A program made the translations under genes and the position numbers. Source: Candidatus Pantoea carbekii (GTDB taxonomy: Bacteria > Pseudomonadota > Gammaproteobacteria > Enterobacterales > Enterobacteriaceae). From it: DNA of 64,000 bases. Shown here piece by piece: positions 1 to 10,485 of the stretch (position 1 is the first letter of the stretch; each line of letters starts with the position of its first letter). Location of the stretch: NCBI RefSeq assembly GCF_000971765.1, contig NZ_CP010907.1:62001-126000 (forward strand), read 5' to 3'. The notes below the pieces were generated by a model, which did not search any database, was not told where the DNA came from, and saw nothing but the letters and a program-made list of their open reading frames with translations.

Positions 1-1982
1 GCAGTACTTGATTCAAAAATTAGAACTCCAAATCTTGGATAACTATTTGCAATTCTAGAAATTCTCTACTATTGTCACATCATCGTCAATGTTTAAAAAA
101 ACCTTTAATTAAGAGTGCAATTGGCATGCAATAATATTTAGATCTGACTAATTAAGATGACCAAGATAATGTTGTTATCAAAATAGCAATATCAAGTTCA
201 AAAACTTTTATATAAAATCTTACTGAATACATTATTCTTTTTTAAAAGATTATAAGCGGGAAATGCAGTATTTTTTATTTTTTTCATTTTTATATATTTC
301 AGATTTAATAATTAATATGCACTGTATATAAAAATTTAAAAAGGCAAGTTAAAATTCTATATCTATTCTCACTATGATTTGCTTTAATTATGAGATAATT
401 GTTACATATCTTTTCATAATTTTTGCGTATTGCGCTTCCTTTATTAAAATTAGTAATTTTACATCGTAGCAGTAAACTTATGTTAAGTAAGTAATTATTT
501 AATTTTTTAATTAATGATGTAATTTTAATAAAATCATTAGAGCTTTCTAATTGTATTATGTTTTTAGATAACTATTTAATGTTTTTTTTCATCAAACTTA
601 ATATTTATTAAAAATGTTTATAAAAACATCGAAACTCACTATAATAAATTGATTTAATTTCAATTAATAATCTAAGCATATTGCTAATTTTTTTGAAAAA
701 AATATTATTGCTAGAGTAATACATGCATAATGTCAAAATTCAAATTAAAAAATCAGATAATAAACATTGGTATAGGTATGTATTTAATAAGGAAATGATA
801 TGATTAAAATTCGGATGTATAAATTAAAATTTGTGTAGATTAATATACATTGATTTTCTAACCTAGAATACTAGCAGAGCGTATAAAATGTTAGTAGCTT
901 TGATTGATATTACTGTATTTCGTCTGTGATAATAGCAAGTTTTTATGAAAATTTTTTTGAAAAAATTAGCAATATCTTATAGTTACATTCGAAATTTATT
1001 GCAAAAAAATTTATAAAATTTTTATTTTTTAGCGCGAAAATTTCGTATGTATTTTAAATAATATGATTGATATTGTTAAATTTTTTTAAAATTGAAAATT
1101 AAAAGTTATCGCTAAAATTATATATAATATTAAATTTTGTCATCAAAACATTTAAAATACCATATATATATTATATATGTTCTTTATTTGGATCTTAATT
1201 ATGATATAACGTGTTATTTTATTAAAATGTTTAATGGCCTCAATATAATTGTATTAGAAATTACACTATTAACTCATTTTCAAAAAATTTTTTAAAATTT
1301 AATATTATAATGTTTACCATAATTTAATATTTTTTTATATTAATCATGTTTAATTTAATATATTAATATAATATAATACATTATTTGCATAATATTTATT
1401 ATCTATGAATTATAAAATGAACTGTGTATTCATATTATTTCTAATTTAATTATGTGATGACATTAGATGTTTTTATCAAACATTATATAGAATTGCAAAA
1501 ATATTATTTAAATTTTAAATAAAAATAAATGAGTTAAAATGCAATAATTAACATTGTCTTTATAATGCGATCTAACTTTTAAAAAAATTAAATTAATTCG
1601 TTTATTTTTGGCAAACAGGCAATAAAATTTATAAAAATTATTTATCTATTTGTAACAAAATATCAATGCAATTCATTGTTCTAAAAAATTTAATACGTTT
1701 TGTCTTTAAAATATAAAAAAAGATTTTTATATTAATTTGTTTACAAAAATTATTAGTTGTATTTTTATATTAAAAAAATAAATTAACTGTTTTGAATAAC
1801 CATAGGAATTAATAAAATAAACTATGATAATCAATAATGTTTGTTTTAAATAGCATATTTTAATATTATTTTTTTAAAATAATTAAAGATTACATAATGT
1901 TAATCGTAAACTGATTTAAAGTGATTCAGGATATTATTATAATGAGTTTATATATAAATAATTTTTTTACCTGTTAAGTATT
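1..1982. other. Gene-free AT-rich spacer before nadB
   Basis: This stretch of nearly 2 kb is extremely AT-rich and has no open reading frame of credible length or composition. In E. coli the divergent neighbour of nadB is rpoE with its rse genes; I could not recognise any remnant of them here on either strand. Only short low-complexity inverted repeats of TA steps are visible, for example near 1160. I see no tRNA, rRNA or clear terminator. It may be fully eroded sequence, or it may hide regulatory signals that cannot be recognised by eye. Confidence 0.7.
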
Positions 1983-3581
1983 ATGAAATTTTTAGATGAC
2001 TTTTATTGTGATGTCCTAATAATAGGAAGCGGTGCTGCTGGTTTATCATTAGCAATACGTTTAGCCCCATATTATCGTGTTATTGTTCTAAGTAAATCAC
2101 AGCTAAAGGAAGGTTCTACATTATATGCGCAGGGAGGTATTGCTGCCGTTTTCGATGAAACTGATAGTATTGAATCGCATATTGCCGATACTTTAATTGC
2201 CGGTGCTGGTTTGTGTGATGCTAATGTTGTTAACTTTGTTACTACTAACGCTAAACATTGTGTTCAATGGTTGATTGATCAAGGTGTTATTTTTGATAAA
2301 AACTTTCAAACTCATGGAAAAATTAACTACCATTTAACACGTGAAGGTGGCCACAGTCATCGACGTATATTGCACCATGCCGATGCTACTGGTCATGCAA
2401 TAGAAACAACTTTAGTTCATGAGGCATGCAATCAATCTAATATCTCTATCTTTGAATATACTAGAGCAATAGATTTAATTCTTTCTGATAAAATAGAAAT
2501 ATCAGGCAAACGACGTGTACTAGGTGCCTGGTTTGCAAATTATCATGATGAACAAGTGAAAATTTGCCGTGCACGTGCAGTAGTTTTAGCAACTGGTGGT
2601 GCTGCTACAGTTTATCAATATACAACTAATCCAGATGTAATTTCAGGCGATGGTATTGCTATAGCCTGGCGTGCCGGGTGTCGTGTAGCAAATTTAGAAT
2701 TTAATCAATTTCACCCAACATGTTTATATCATCCTTACGCAAAAAATTTTTTGCTAACCGAAGCACTACGTGGTGAAGGCGCCTGGTTATTGCGGCCAGA
2801 TGGCACTCGTTTTATGCCTGATTTTGACTATCGAGCTGAATTAGCACCACGTGATATTGTAGCGCGCAGTATTAATTATGAAATGAAAAGATTGAGAACA
2901 ACTTGTATGTATCTTGATATCAGTCGACAGTCAGAAGATTTTATTTATTCCCATTTTCCTAATATTTATAAAAAATTAATTCAATTTGATATAGATATTA
3001 CCAAACAACCTATTCCTATTGTACCAGCAGCACATTATACCTGTGGTGGAGTAGTAGTTGATCTTCAAGGCAGAACTGATATTGACGGTTTATATGCTAT
3101 AGGAGAAGTAAGTTATACTGGTTTACATGGTGCAAATCGAATGGCATCTAACTCATTATTGGAATGTTTAGTGTATGGCTGGTCTGCTGCAGAACATATT
3201 ATTCATAATTTACCTAAAATGACTATGTCGGAAACTTTACCGTCTTGGAATAAGATATTATCTAATAAACTGGATAATGTAGTCATTCAACGTAAGCGGC
3301 ATGAGTTGAAAGCATGCATGTGGGATTATATGGGTATAGTACGCACGAATCAGGATCTAGACTATTTGAAGAGTTATATTAAAGAATTACAATATGAAAT
3401 TGACGATTACTATGCCAATTTCGGTTATTCAAATCAGTTATTAGAATTACGCAACTTAGTGCAAGTTTCTTTGTTAATGGTTCGTTGTGCATTGGAACGT
3501 AAAGAAAGTCGTGGCTTACATTATACTTTAGATTTTCTAATACTTCTAGACAAAGCAGTGCCTACAATTTTAATACCATGA
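1983..3581 (+). CDS. nadB: L-aspartate oxidase NadB
   Basis: This flavoenzyme oxidises L-aspartate to iminoaspartate, the first committed step of de novo NAD synthesis, in the cytoplasm; NadA normally uses the product. The 532 aa protein is close to the usual length of about 540. The N-terminus has the FAD-binding motif [10 protein letters not shown] near residues 16-25, followed by [15 protein letters not shown] near 48. The active-site region of the fumarate reductase/succinate dehydrogenase flavoprotein family ([11 protein letters not shown]) lies near 120, with GELAPRD-like and HYTCGGV motifs further on. The ribosome binding site is weak, but the start matches the family. It stands alone, far from any promoter I can recognise. 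NadB can be told from succinate dehydrogenase SdhA by its close full-length match. Confidence 0.96.
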   Translation: MKFLDDFYCDVLIIGSGAAGLSLAIRLAPYYRVIVLSKSQLKEGSTLYAQGGIAAVFDETDSIESHIADTLIAGAGLCDANVVNFVTTNAKHCVQWLIDQGVIFDKNFQTHGKINYHLTREGGHSHRRILHHADATGHAIETTLVHEACNQSNISIFEYTRAIDLILSDKIEISGKRRVLGAWFANYHDEQVKICRARAVVLATGGAATVYQYTTNPDVISGDGIAIAWRAGCRVANLEFNQFHPTCLYHPYAKNFLLTEALRGEGAWLLRPDGTRFMPDFDYRAELAPRDIVARSINYEMKRLRTTCMYLDISRQSEDFIYSHFPNIYKKLIQFDIDITKQPIPIVPAAHYTCGGVVVDLQGRTDIDGLYAIGEVSYTGLHGANRMASNSLLECLVYGWSAAEHIIHNLPKMTMSETLPSWNKILSNKLDNVVIQRKRHELKACMWDYMGIVRTNQDLDYLKSYIKELQYEIDDYYANFGYSNQLLELRNLVQVSLLMVRCALERKESRGLHYTLDFLILLDKAVPTILIP

Positions 3582-3857
3582 TAATTAAAATGCACGAGCA
3601 AAAAATTATAAATAGGTTTTTGTATATTGGGTTAGTGTTAAATTTCATAATTGAATGCTCAAAAATAAAAAATTTAGCATAGTTAGATTATATCTAAAAG
3701 CAATATAGTAAAATTAATATTTTACACAAAAGTTATTAATAGTAAAATATATATTGAGTATGAAATGTCTTTCTTAGTTTAATATTTGTTGTGTTTATTC
3801 TTCGTACGAAGAAAATACACTAAGCTAAACGTCTTTCCTAATATTAAGGAGTTAGCA

Positions 3858-4535
3858 ATGGCTAATAAATTAACCTGGTATGATGTGTTAGCTGAAGAAA
3901 AAAAGAAATCTTATTTTAACAAAATATTGAAAAAAATATCAAATGAACGTATGAAAGGTGTTGTTATCTATCCGTCCCAAAAAAATGTATTCAATGCTTT
4001 TCGTTTAACTAAATTACATAATCTTAAAGTAGTTATTTTAGGTCAAGACCCATATCATGGAACTAACCAAGCACATGGCCTAGCATTTTCGGTCCTTCCT
4101 GGTATTGCTATTCCTCCTTCTTTATCGAATATTTATAAAGAAATAGAACAAGATATTCCTAGTTTTGTACGCCCAAAACATGGTTGTCTTGAACATTGGG
4201 CAAAACAAGGTGTCTTACTTCTTAATACTATTCTAACAGTAGAAGCAGGAAAAGCACATTCACATTCTGATTTTGGTTGGCAAAGATTTACTGATCAGGT
4301 TATTAGTGTTATTAATGATAATTGTAGAGATATAATATTTCTTTTATGGGGCAAGAATGCACAGAAAAAAAGTGATAAAATTGACCACCGGCGACATTAT
4401 GTATTGACAGCGGCTCATCCTTCACCTCTCTCTGCATATAATGGTTTTTTTGGTTGTAAACATTTTTCTCAAGTTAACGTATTGTTAAAGTTATATAATC
4501 GCGTACCGATTAACTGGACACCACCACCTGTGTAA
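3858..4535 (+). CDS. ung: Uracil-DNA glycosylase Ung
   Basis: Ung removes uracil from DNA as the first step of base excision repair of deaminated cytosine. The 225 aa protein carries the water-activating motif GQDPYHG (near residue 62) and the C-terminal leucine-loop motif [17 protein letters not shown] (near 187), both diagnostic of family 1 enzymes. An open frame extends 24 codons upstream, but the ATG at 3858 is preceded by AAGGAG at good spacing, and the protein then begins [16 protein letters not shown] like the E. coli enzyme, so the shorter form is chosen. It converges with grpE across a shared terminator. Keeping this gene matters in a genome whose mutation bias is towards A and T. 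Confidence 0.96.
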   Translation: MANKLTWYDVLAEEKKKSYFNKILKKISNERMKGVVIYPSQKNVFNAFRLTKLHNLKVVILGQDPYHGTNQAHGLAFSVLPGIAIPPSLSNIYKEIEQDIPSFVRPKHGCLEHWAKQGVLLLNTILTVEAGKAHSHSDFGWQRFTDQVISVINDNCRDIIFLLWGKNAQKKSDKIDHRRHYVLTAAHPSPLSAYNGFFGCKHFSQVNVLLKLYNRVPINWTPPPV

Positions 4536-4551
4536 ATAAGTATAAAGAAAT

Positions 4552-4578
4552 AAAACAGCCGCGTGCCGCGGCTGTTTT
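4552..4578. terminator. Bidirectional rho-independent terminator between ung and grpE
   Basis: A perfect 12-bp stem (AAAACAGCCGCG at 4552-4563 and CGCGGCTGTTTT at 4567-4578) closes a TGC loop. The GC-rich core flanked by A's on the left and T's on the right gives a terminator in both directions, fitting the convergent ung and grpE genes that end on either side. It is one of the few GC-rich non-coding elements in the window. Confidence 0.9.
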
Positions 4579-4586
4579 TATAAAAT

Positions 4587-5192
4587 TTATAATTTAGCTT
4601 TTGTTACTGTCACCATTGCTGGTCGAAGTAAACGACCATTAAGTGTATAACCTCGTTGCATTACCATTAAAACATAGTTTGGGGTTATCTCTTCTGATTC
4701 AATCATGGACATTGCCTGATGAATTTCCGGATTAAATGGAACGTTAGTACTATTAATTACTTCTACACCAAACTTATGCACTGTATCTAATAAAGATTTT
4801 AGTGTTAACTCAATCCCTTCAATGATAGATGATAGTTTTTCATTGGATTTATCGCTCACTTCTAGTGCACGTTCTAAATTATCAATTACAGGAAGTAATT
4901 CATTAACAAATTTTTCTAAACAAAATTTATGTACTTTCTCTAAATCTATTTCAGTGCGTCTTCTAATATTTTCGATTTCAGCTTGAGAACGTAACTGTAT
5001 ATCACGTACACATTCCTGTGATTGAGCTAATTCTATTTCCAATTGTGCAATACGCTGATTCAGCAAATCTTCCTGGGCAATAGTTGCTACTTTCTCAATT
5101 TCCTTTTCGATGTTTAAGAGTGATTGATCCTGATCTATTTCTTCTAAAATTTTTTCATCAGAGGTATTCTGATCTGTTTTTATATTATTCAT
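4587..5192 (-). CDS. grpE: Nucleotide exchange factor GrpE
   Basis: GrpE releases ADP from DnaK in the cytoplasmic DnaK-DnaJ-GrpE chaperone cycle. The protein of about 201 aa has the family architecture: an acidic variable N-terminus, a long coiled coil (roughly residues 40-105, with [19 protein letters not shown]) and the C-terminal beta domain with [14 protein letters not shown] and [14 protein letters not shown]. An in-frame GTG seven codons upstream (5213) gives a longer frame, but the ATG at 5192 follows GGAG with good spacing and is preferred. It is divergent from nadK, with a heat-shock type promoter in the gap, and converges with ung. dnaK and dnaJ are not in this window. Confidence 0.95.
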   Translation of the reverse strand: MNNIKTDQNTSDEKILEEIDQDQSLLNIEKEIEKVATIAQEDLLNQRIAQLEIELAQSQECVRDIQLRSQAEIENIRRRTEIDLEKVHKFCLEKFVNELLPVIDNLERALEVSDKSNEKLSSIIEGIELTLKSLLDTVHKFGVEVINSTNVPFNPEIHQAMSMIESEEITPNYVLMVMQRGYTLNGRLLRPAMVTVTKAKL

Positions 5193-5234
5193 GAATTTCT
5201 CCGCGTTTTGCACATTTATCTCGCTTGCTCGCTT

Positions 5235-5263
5235 ATTATAAGGATCAGTTTTATGGTTTCAAG
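5235..5263 (-). promoter_or_regulatory. Probable sigma-32 (heat shock) promoter of grpE
   Basis: Read on the minus strand, CTTGAAA (5257-5263) is an exact sigma-32 -35 consensus. Thirteen bases later comes CCTTATAAT (5235-5243), a variant of the heat-shock -10 consensus CCCCATnT that also resembles a sigma-70 TATAAT. The downstream leader to the grpE start is about 40 nt. From memory this closely resembles the E. coli grpE heat-shock promoter region. Function is inferred from sequence only. Confidence 0.7.
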
Positions 5264-5315
5264 TAAACCTATCACATTGCTTTTGTAATTTAACTTATTC
5301 AGGGATATTTATTAA

Positions 5316-6194
5316 ATGAATAGATATTTTAATTATATTGGGATTGTGGGTCAGCCGCGTCACTCAACGGCACTAACAACACACAAAATGCTTTGGCATT
5401 GGCTGACATCAAAAGGATATAAAGTGCTTATTGAACAACAGATTGCACGTGAATTAAACATAAAATATGCAAAAACAGGTAGTCTAGCAAGTATTGGCAA
5501 ATCTGCTGATATGGTAGTAGTTGTTGGTGGCGATGGAAATATGCTTAGCGCTGCTCGTGTTTTAGCTCATTATGATATTAAAGTAATTGGAATTAATCGA
5601 GGTAATTTAGGTTTTCTTACCGATCTAGATCCTGATAATGCACTACAGCAACTAGATGATGTCTTAAAAGGCAATTATTTTGTAGAAAAACGTTTCTTAT
5701 TAGAAGCACAAATATGTAAGCAAGCATGTACACTACGTATTGGTAATGCCATTAATGAAGTTGTTGTGCATCCTGGTAAAGTAGCACATATGATTGATTT
5801 TGAAGTTTACATTGATGAAGTATTTGCATTTTCACAACGCTCAGATGGTCTGATTATTTCAACACCAACTGGTTCTACTGCTTATTCACTTTCAGCAGGA
5901 GGCTCAATTCTTACACCATCGCTAGATGCAATTGCGATTGTACCTATGTTTCCACATACATTATCAGCACGTCCATTAGTAATAAACAGTTGTAGTACTA
6001 TTCGCTTAAGGTTTGCTTCAGTAAATACTGATTTAGAAGTCAATTGTGATAGTCAAGTATCTTTATTAATTCAACAAGGAGAAGATGTTTTAATTCGCCG
6101 TAGTAATGATAATCTCACCTTAATTCATCCGAAAAATTATAATTATTACGATATTTTAAGTTCTAAATTAGGCTGGTCAAAAAAATTGTTATGA
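5316..6194 (+). CDS. nadK: NAD kinase NadK
   Basis: NadK phosphorylates NAD with ATP to give NADP, the only route to NADP in most bacteria. The 292 aa protein has the full family length. It shows the GGDGNML motif (near residue 73), the NEVVVHPGK segment (near 148) and the conserved [21 protein letters not shown] block (near 178-195), which together form the active site of this kinase family. It lies divergently from grpE, as in E. coli. The following gene in E. coli is recN, which is absent here and replaced by about 1.3 kb of gene-free DNA. Together with nadB it links the window to NAD(P) self-sufficiency. Confidence 0.97.
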   Translation: MNRYFNYIGIVGQPRHSTALTTHKMLWHWLTSKGYKVLIEQQIARELNIKYAKTGSLASIGKSADMVVVVGGDGNMLSAARVLAHYDIKVIGINRGNLGFLTDLDPDNALQQLDDVLKGNYFVEKRFLLEAQICKQACTLRIGNAINEVVVHPGKVAHMIDFEVYIDEVFAFSQRSDGLIISTPTGSTAYSLSAGGSILTPSLDAIAIVPMFPHTLSARPLVINSCSTIRLRFASVNTDLEVNCDSQVSLLIQQGEDVLIRRSNDNLTLIHPKNYNYYDILSSKLGWSKKLL

Positions 6195-7503
6195 ACAATC
6201 TTACAATCTATTTTTGTTATACCAGTAAAAATTAATTTTAAATATAATAACATTATCTTATTATACAATAATTTTTACTAGCGGAAAGCAGTAGTAATAG
6301 ATTACTAAAATAACACGATTTTGGTACTTACATTATAATTATGATTCTACATTTCAATACATATACGTTTTTAATATTTAAGTTTTTATTAATTAAAAAT
6401 TTTTAAATGTCATTTAATCATAGATGTTTAATTTTATTAAACATGCGATTTCAAATTTTAAATAATACAAAACTTTATTATAACTATTAAGATAAGTACA
6501 ATATAACACGAGAATTTAATGTTAAAGCTAATATTTATAGTTTGTGAAATACCATAAATAAAAAATAATATTATTATGGTGAATTTGCGAATTCTTTTAT
6601 AAGAACGATTAAAATTTAACTATATTGAATAGGAAATTTAAAAAAATGAGTTTTTATGGCAGCACAATAAAGAAATTTTAAATCAATAACATATCGAATA
6701 ATATAATTAATTGAATTCTTTTAAATTTTAACATGTATTGTGTTATTTAAACTAATTTAAAGCAAAAATCATATTTAATTCCTAAAATATCGGGAATAAA
6801 TTACCTGGTATTTACTAAATTAAATCAAATATTATAAAAATTAATAAAAAAATCGTAAAGCAATTTATCATTCTTGATTAAGAATACAGTGATTATATTT
6901 TTAACGTTTTATAATAGTAGAAATTCACATTGAAAAATATTTATAACAATAAATCTTAAAAATTTTTGAAAATTATTGAATATTTACTTATTCGTATAAC
7001 CATACACATACTTAAATTTGATCTAATTAATTAACTTATCTATTATTGAGAATAATATACTAATTGTAGTATATTAAATAATTAATATTATTTTTTGATT
7101 TTACAATTACTATAAAATAACCTTTTAAAATAAAAAATAGCATATAAATAAGCTTAACTCTATGTCTAAATGCTTATTTAAATAATAAATATATAAATAA
7201 TAAAAGTTTTTATATGATTTTGGATCTATTCAATTATAATCAATAAAATTGAACCAAACGTTAATTTTATTCGGTCTCATAAAATGATTATGTATATTAA
7301 ATAAATAGTTCTGACTTAAGTAACATATATGGTATTATATATTGGATAAGAAATAGACAAGTAAAAACTGATAGTACAATATAAAAAATCATACATAGTT
7401 CTTACGGCATTATGTAATATTGAATTTTGAGTATGACCAAGTTTATCTTTCACAGACCGTACCAAAACTGATTCATAGGATTACAAATACGGGGATGTAA
7501 TGA
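6195..7503. other. Gene-free spacer at the position of recN
   Basis: About 1.3 kb of very AT-rich DNA separates nadK from bamE. In E. coli this interval holds recN. I looked for the RecN Walker A region near the 5' end and for its conserved C-terminal part near 7400 and could not recognise either. If this is a relic it has decayed beyond reading by eye. No RNA gene or convincing terminator was seen; a 7-bp inverted repeat near 6550 is not remarkable in such DNA. Confidence 0.6.
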
Positions 7504-7854
7504 ATGTATTGTAAAATATCAGCTATTTTTATAGCAGTAATATTAAGTATGACGGTTGGATGTTCTAATCTTAGAAGTATTGTTTATTATCCAGATATTA
7601 ATCAGGGTAACTATCTAGTTGTCAATGATCTCAAAAAGATTCATATTGGTATGACAAAACAACAAATTGCTTATATTCTTGGAACACCCATTTTGCAAGA
7701 TTCATTGAGCAACAATAATATTTGGTATTATATCTTTCGTCAAGAGTTGAATCATAAACTTTTAAAACAACAAATATTTACACTTATCTTCAATGATAAA
7801 GATATTTTAAAAAAAATTAATGACAAGACCTTTATAAACAAAAACAAGCATTAG
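7504..7854 (+). CDS. bamE: Outer membrane assembly lipoprotein BamE
   Basis: BamE (SmpA) is a small lipoprotein of the BAM complex that inserts beta-barrel proteins into the outer membrane. The 116 aa protein begins with a lipoprotein signal peptide ending in TVGC, so Cys20 is the likely lipidated residue. The mature part matches E. coli BamE in YPDINQGNYL (near 34), the IGMTKQQIAYILGTP helix (near 49-63) and the WYYIFRQ strand. It is preceded by a GGGGATG stretch that may serve as ribosome binding site. The C-terminus is lysine- and asparagine-rich, a usual AT-bias effect. BamA, the central partner, is encoded at 29313-31730. rnfH converges with it, as in E. coli. Confidence 0.93.
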   Translation: MYCKISAIFIAVILSMTVGCSNLRSIVYYPDINQGNYLVVNDLKKIHIGMTKQQIAYILGTPILQDSLSNNNIWYYIFRQELNHKLLKQQIFTLIFNDKDILKKINDKTFINKNKH

Positions 7855-7874
7855 TAATCATAAAAAAAATATTT

Positions 7875-8189
7875 TTATTTATTTTTAACGCATTTTTTTG
7901 TATTATTGGTTTTTGCATATTGTGCACGTTGTCTGCGCATTTCTTTAGGATCAGTAATTAAAGGACGATAAATTTCTATTCGATCTCCATTTTCAATCAA
8001 ATAATCTAAAGTTACTAATCGACTAAAAATACCAATTTTATTTTTATGTAGTTGTATATCCTGGCGTAATAAAAGCAATCCTGAAGTTTCAATTGCTTGT
8101 TGCACTGTTGCGCCTTTTTTTAAGGTGATACTATATACATACTGTTTATCTGGTAGAGCATATATTACTTCTACCGTAATATTGGACAT
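7875..8189 (-). CDS. rnfH: RnfH family ubiquitin-like protein (RatB)
   Basis: This small protein of about 104 aa belongs to the RnfH/RatB family, a ubiquitin-like beta-grasp family of uncertain role that is encoded next to ratA and bamE in many gammaproteobacteria. Matches to E. coli include [18 protein letters not shown] at the start, [15 protein letters not shown], and [20 protein letters not shown] near the C-terminus. An in-frame TTG eight codons upstream opens a longer frame, but the ATG at 8189 follows AAAGGA and begins the conserved region. ratA, its usual partner toxin-like gene, is missing from the next spacer. Its survival in a reduced genome without ratA is notable. Confidence 0.88.
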   Translation of the reverse strand: MSNITVEVIYALPDKQYVYSITLKKGATVQQAIETSGLLLLRQDIQLHKNKIGIFSRLVTLDYLIENGDRIEIYRPLITDPKEMRRQRAQYAKTNNTKKCVKNK

Positions 8190-8565
8190 ACAATATTCCT
8201 TTGAAAAATTCAATTTATATTTATTTTTTAATAATTTTTTAAATTATCTCAATAATAATTTTTATTATAATAAAATATATTAAAACTTTATTTATAAGTG
8301 TATTCTATTAAATTTAATGTTGATGAAATCAAGATTAAATCCTATGCTTATAAAGCATATTAAAAAAATTTAAAATTTTATAATTAATTTTAAATTTTTT
8401 CATAACATACTAAATGTATAGCAATATTATAATTAGCATTATAGCATTACAAAAAATTTGCCAATGATATAAAATAAAAACATGTTACTGTATAGAAAGA
8501 TTAGTAATATAGATTTCCCTATTCGATCAATATGAATTAATATTTAACATATACTATATTTTATT
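8190..8565. other. Spacer at the position of ratA, before smpB
   Basis: These 376 bases separate the divergent genes rnfH and smpB. E. coli has ratA here on the minus strand. I tried to read RatA from the minus strand and found no recognisable piece. The stretch must hold the promoters of both flanking genes, but I could not single out convincing -35/-10 pairs in such AT-rich DNA. Confidence 0.55.
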
Positions 8566-9048
8566 ATGACAAAAAAAAAATTGCGTCGGCTTGATACATG
8601 TATCATTGCTGTTAACAAGCGCGCTCATTATGAGTTTTTTATTGAGAAAGAATTGGAAGCAGGCATAGTATTATATGGATGGGAAGTCAAGGCACTACGT
8701 TCTTATAAAGCCAATATTAGCAATAGTTATATTTTATTACAAAATAATGAAGCTTATCTATTTGGTTCCACATTTGAACCGCTTTCGGTAGCTTCTTCTC
8801 ATATAACATGCGATTCGATTCGTAATCGTAAATTACTATTAAATAGAAGAGAACTTGACTTTCTTTATGGATCTATACATTATAAAGGTTATACCATTAT
8901 TGCATTATCACTTTATTGGAAAAATGCTTGGGCTAAACTAAAATTAGCCATTGCGCGTGGTAAAAAAGATTATGATAAACGTAATGATATTAAATATCGT
9001 GAATGGAATATTCAAAAAGAAAGAATTTTAAAAAAATTTCCCTATTGA
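8566..9048 (+). CDS. smpB: SsrA-binding protein SmpB
   Basis: SmpB binds tmRNA and brings it to stalled ribosomes for trans-translation. The 160 aa protein has the family length and conserved beta-barrel segments: [18 protein letters not shown] (near 18), [18 protein letters not shown] (near 38-55), [13 protein letters not shown] (near 90) and the [22 protein letters not shown] block (near 115-135). The basic C-terminal tail that mimics the codon-anticodon helix is present. Codons 2-5 contain a run of ten A's (8571-8580), a possible slippage site for polymerase. tmRNA begins 46 nt downstream on the same strand, as in E. coli. Confidence 0.97.
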   Translation: MTKKKLRRLDTCIIAVNKRAHYEFFIEKELEAGIVLYGWEVKALRSYKANISNSYILLQNNEAYLFGSTFEPLSVASSHITCDSIRNRKLLLNRRELDFLYGSIHYKGYTIIALSLYWKNAWAKLKLAIARGKKDYDKRNDIKYREWNIQKERILKKFPY

Positions 9049-9051
9049 TGA

Positions 9052-9079
9052 TTGCTATATCAAGTTTTTTGATTATAAT
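9052..9079 (+). promoter_or_regulatory. Candidate sigma-70 promoter of ssrA
   Basis: TTGCTA (9052-9057) and TATAAT (9074-9079) are separated by 16 bases and lie just upstream of the tmRNA 5' end at 9095, across the smpB stop codon and beginning of the spacer. The gap from the -10 box to the mature 5' end is 15 bases, slightly long for a direct start but consistent with a short 5' leader removed by RNase P, as known for tmRNA precursors. Confidence 0.5.
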
Positions 9080-9094
9080 AATATGTGACACATC

Positions 9095-9459
9095 GGGGCT
9101 GATAATGGATTCGACAAGATTTTCAAAATCTAAGGTGCATGCCAAGGTGCGGTGGGCCTTGTAAAAAACCGCAAAAGATAGTTGCAAAAAAAGAAAATTA
9201 CGCTTTAGCGGCCTAATATGCTGTGTAAAGCCCTTTCTTCCTAGCTTTTGCTCTTTAGGACGGGGTTAAAAGAAAGGTCAAAGATACTAAGAGCTCGCGT
9301 AGATGCCTTGCTTACGGTGGACACGTTAAATTTTTTCAGAAGCTAGTTTATGAAGCGCGTGTCTGTCCGCACTTCATGAGCAAAATTAAAGATTAGACTA
9401 AGCATGTAGTACTGAGGACGTAGGAATTTTGGACGCGGGTTCGACTCCCGCCAGTTCCA
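9095..9459 (+). ncRNA. ssrA: Transfer-messenger RNA (tmRNA, 10Sa RNA)
   Basis: tmRNA acts first as tRNA-Ala and then as mRNA to free stalled ribosomes and tag the nascent protein for proteolysis. The 5' end GGGGCTGATAATGGATTCGA and the 3' part (GGGTTCGACTCCCG T-arm, CAGTTCC acceptor) form the tRNA-like half; length is about 365 nt against 363 in E. coli. The tag frame runs from GCA at 9184 to TAA at 9214-9216 and encodes AKKENYALAA, differing from the E. coli ANDENYALAA only at positions 2 and 3; the degradation signal LAA is kept. The acceptor G-U type pair (CAGTTCC against GGGGCTG) differs from E. coli. The 3' CCA is not encoded (TGA follows the discriminator A), so it must be added by a nucleotidyltransferase. 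Confidence 0.97.
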
Positions 9460-10485
9460 TGATAATATTAATTTTTATTTTTGAATTTGCATAAATAAAT
9501 GATTAAATCAAACATTGTTCAATGTAGCTAGAAAAGTTCAAAAACCTAATTTATTAGATAACGTTATAAAAAAATTATTGAAAAATTTTCATTAAAACAG
9601 ATTGAATATTTATTTGATTACTATTAAACGCTTCCCATGGATAATGTAGACACTGATTAATTATAAACCTATTGTTGTTCATAAAGCATTATATCCCAGA
9701 ACAGATACGCTGTTTTTAATTAGAAAAACAATTAGTTTATTGTTTTTATTGAAAATATTAATAAAGAAAAGAATTTGTCAATCATTTTATACAATATGTA
9801 TTCTTCAGTTGTTTTCAATTTGTGTATTGAAATATTCTATAAAATTCAAATTACTTAAAAATAGAAGTTTATAAATAAATAAAAATTTTTATGATAATAT
9901 CAATTGTTGTGTTAATTTAATTTAATTAGGAATAGTAGTAATTTGACAATGAGAACAATCGATAAAAATCAAAATTAGAACCAACATAAAATTTTAAAAA
10001 GTTAATACATGATACAGCAATAGTTTTGGTACTAGCTGCGTTTACCCCTGCATATTTTCTATAACGTAACATTCTCAATAATCTAATAACTTAATGCATG
10101 CTATGCAATAAAAAAAAAGCTTTAAATGAGATTAAATAAATATAATAACGTTCAAATATTTTGTGGTAGTTTAATAATTAAAATTCTCAAAAATGTAATA
10201 GATACATATATAACCAAACAAACATTAAATAAATTTATTGAAAAACATGCGTATTCAATTGGATGGCAAGAGTTGTATCTTTGGAATTTAAAAAGCATAT
10301 CTAATTGATTTAATTAGTATATGAATAAAAATTATCTGCTACGAGATAACACCTAACATAGTTAATATCAATTTAGTTAAAATTGTGTTCTTTTTTTGTA
10401 TTTTACCTTTATTTTCAATAGAAATATAAATTTATCAATACTTGATAATAATCAAGGATTATATGGTGGATAAAAAAACACTATC
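9460..10485. other. Gene-free spacer between ssrA and pssA
   Basis: About 1 kb without a recognisable gene. A 60-codon open frame at 10126-10308 would encode a basic, isoleucine- and asparagine-rich peptide; it has no ribosome binding site of note and resembles nothing I know, so I regard it as chance. No terminator with a T-tract is obvious after tmRNA. The spacer lies at a point where gene order departs from E. coli, because pssA is normally between ung and grpE. Confidence 0.55.

Noticed and set aside
1-1982. Possible replication origin in the gene-free start of the window
   Set aside because: No cluster of DnaA boxes or origin-type gene context was seen; AT-richness alone is usual for spacers in this genome.
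10126-10308. Open frame of 60 codons on the plus strand between ssrA and pssA
   Set aside because: The translated peptide is low in complexity, resembles no family I know and has no good ribosome binding site. In AT-rich DNA such frames arise by chance.
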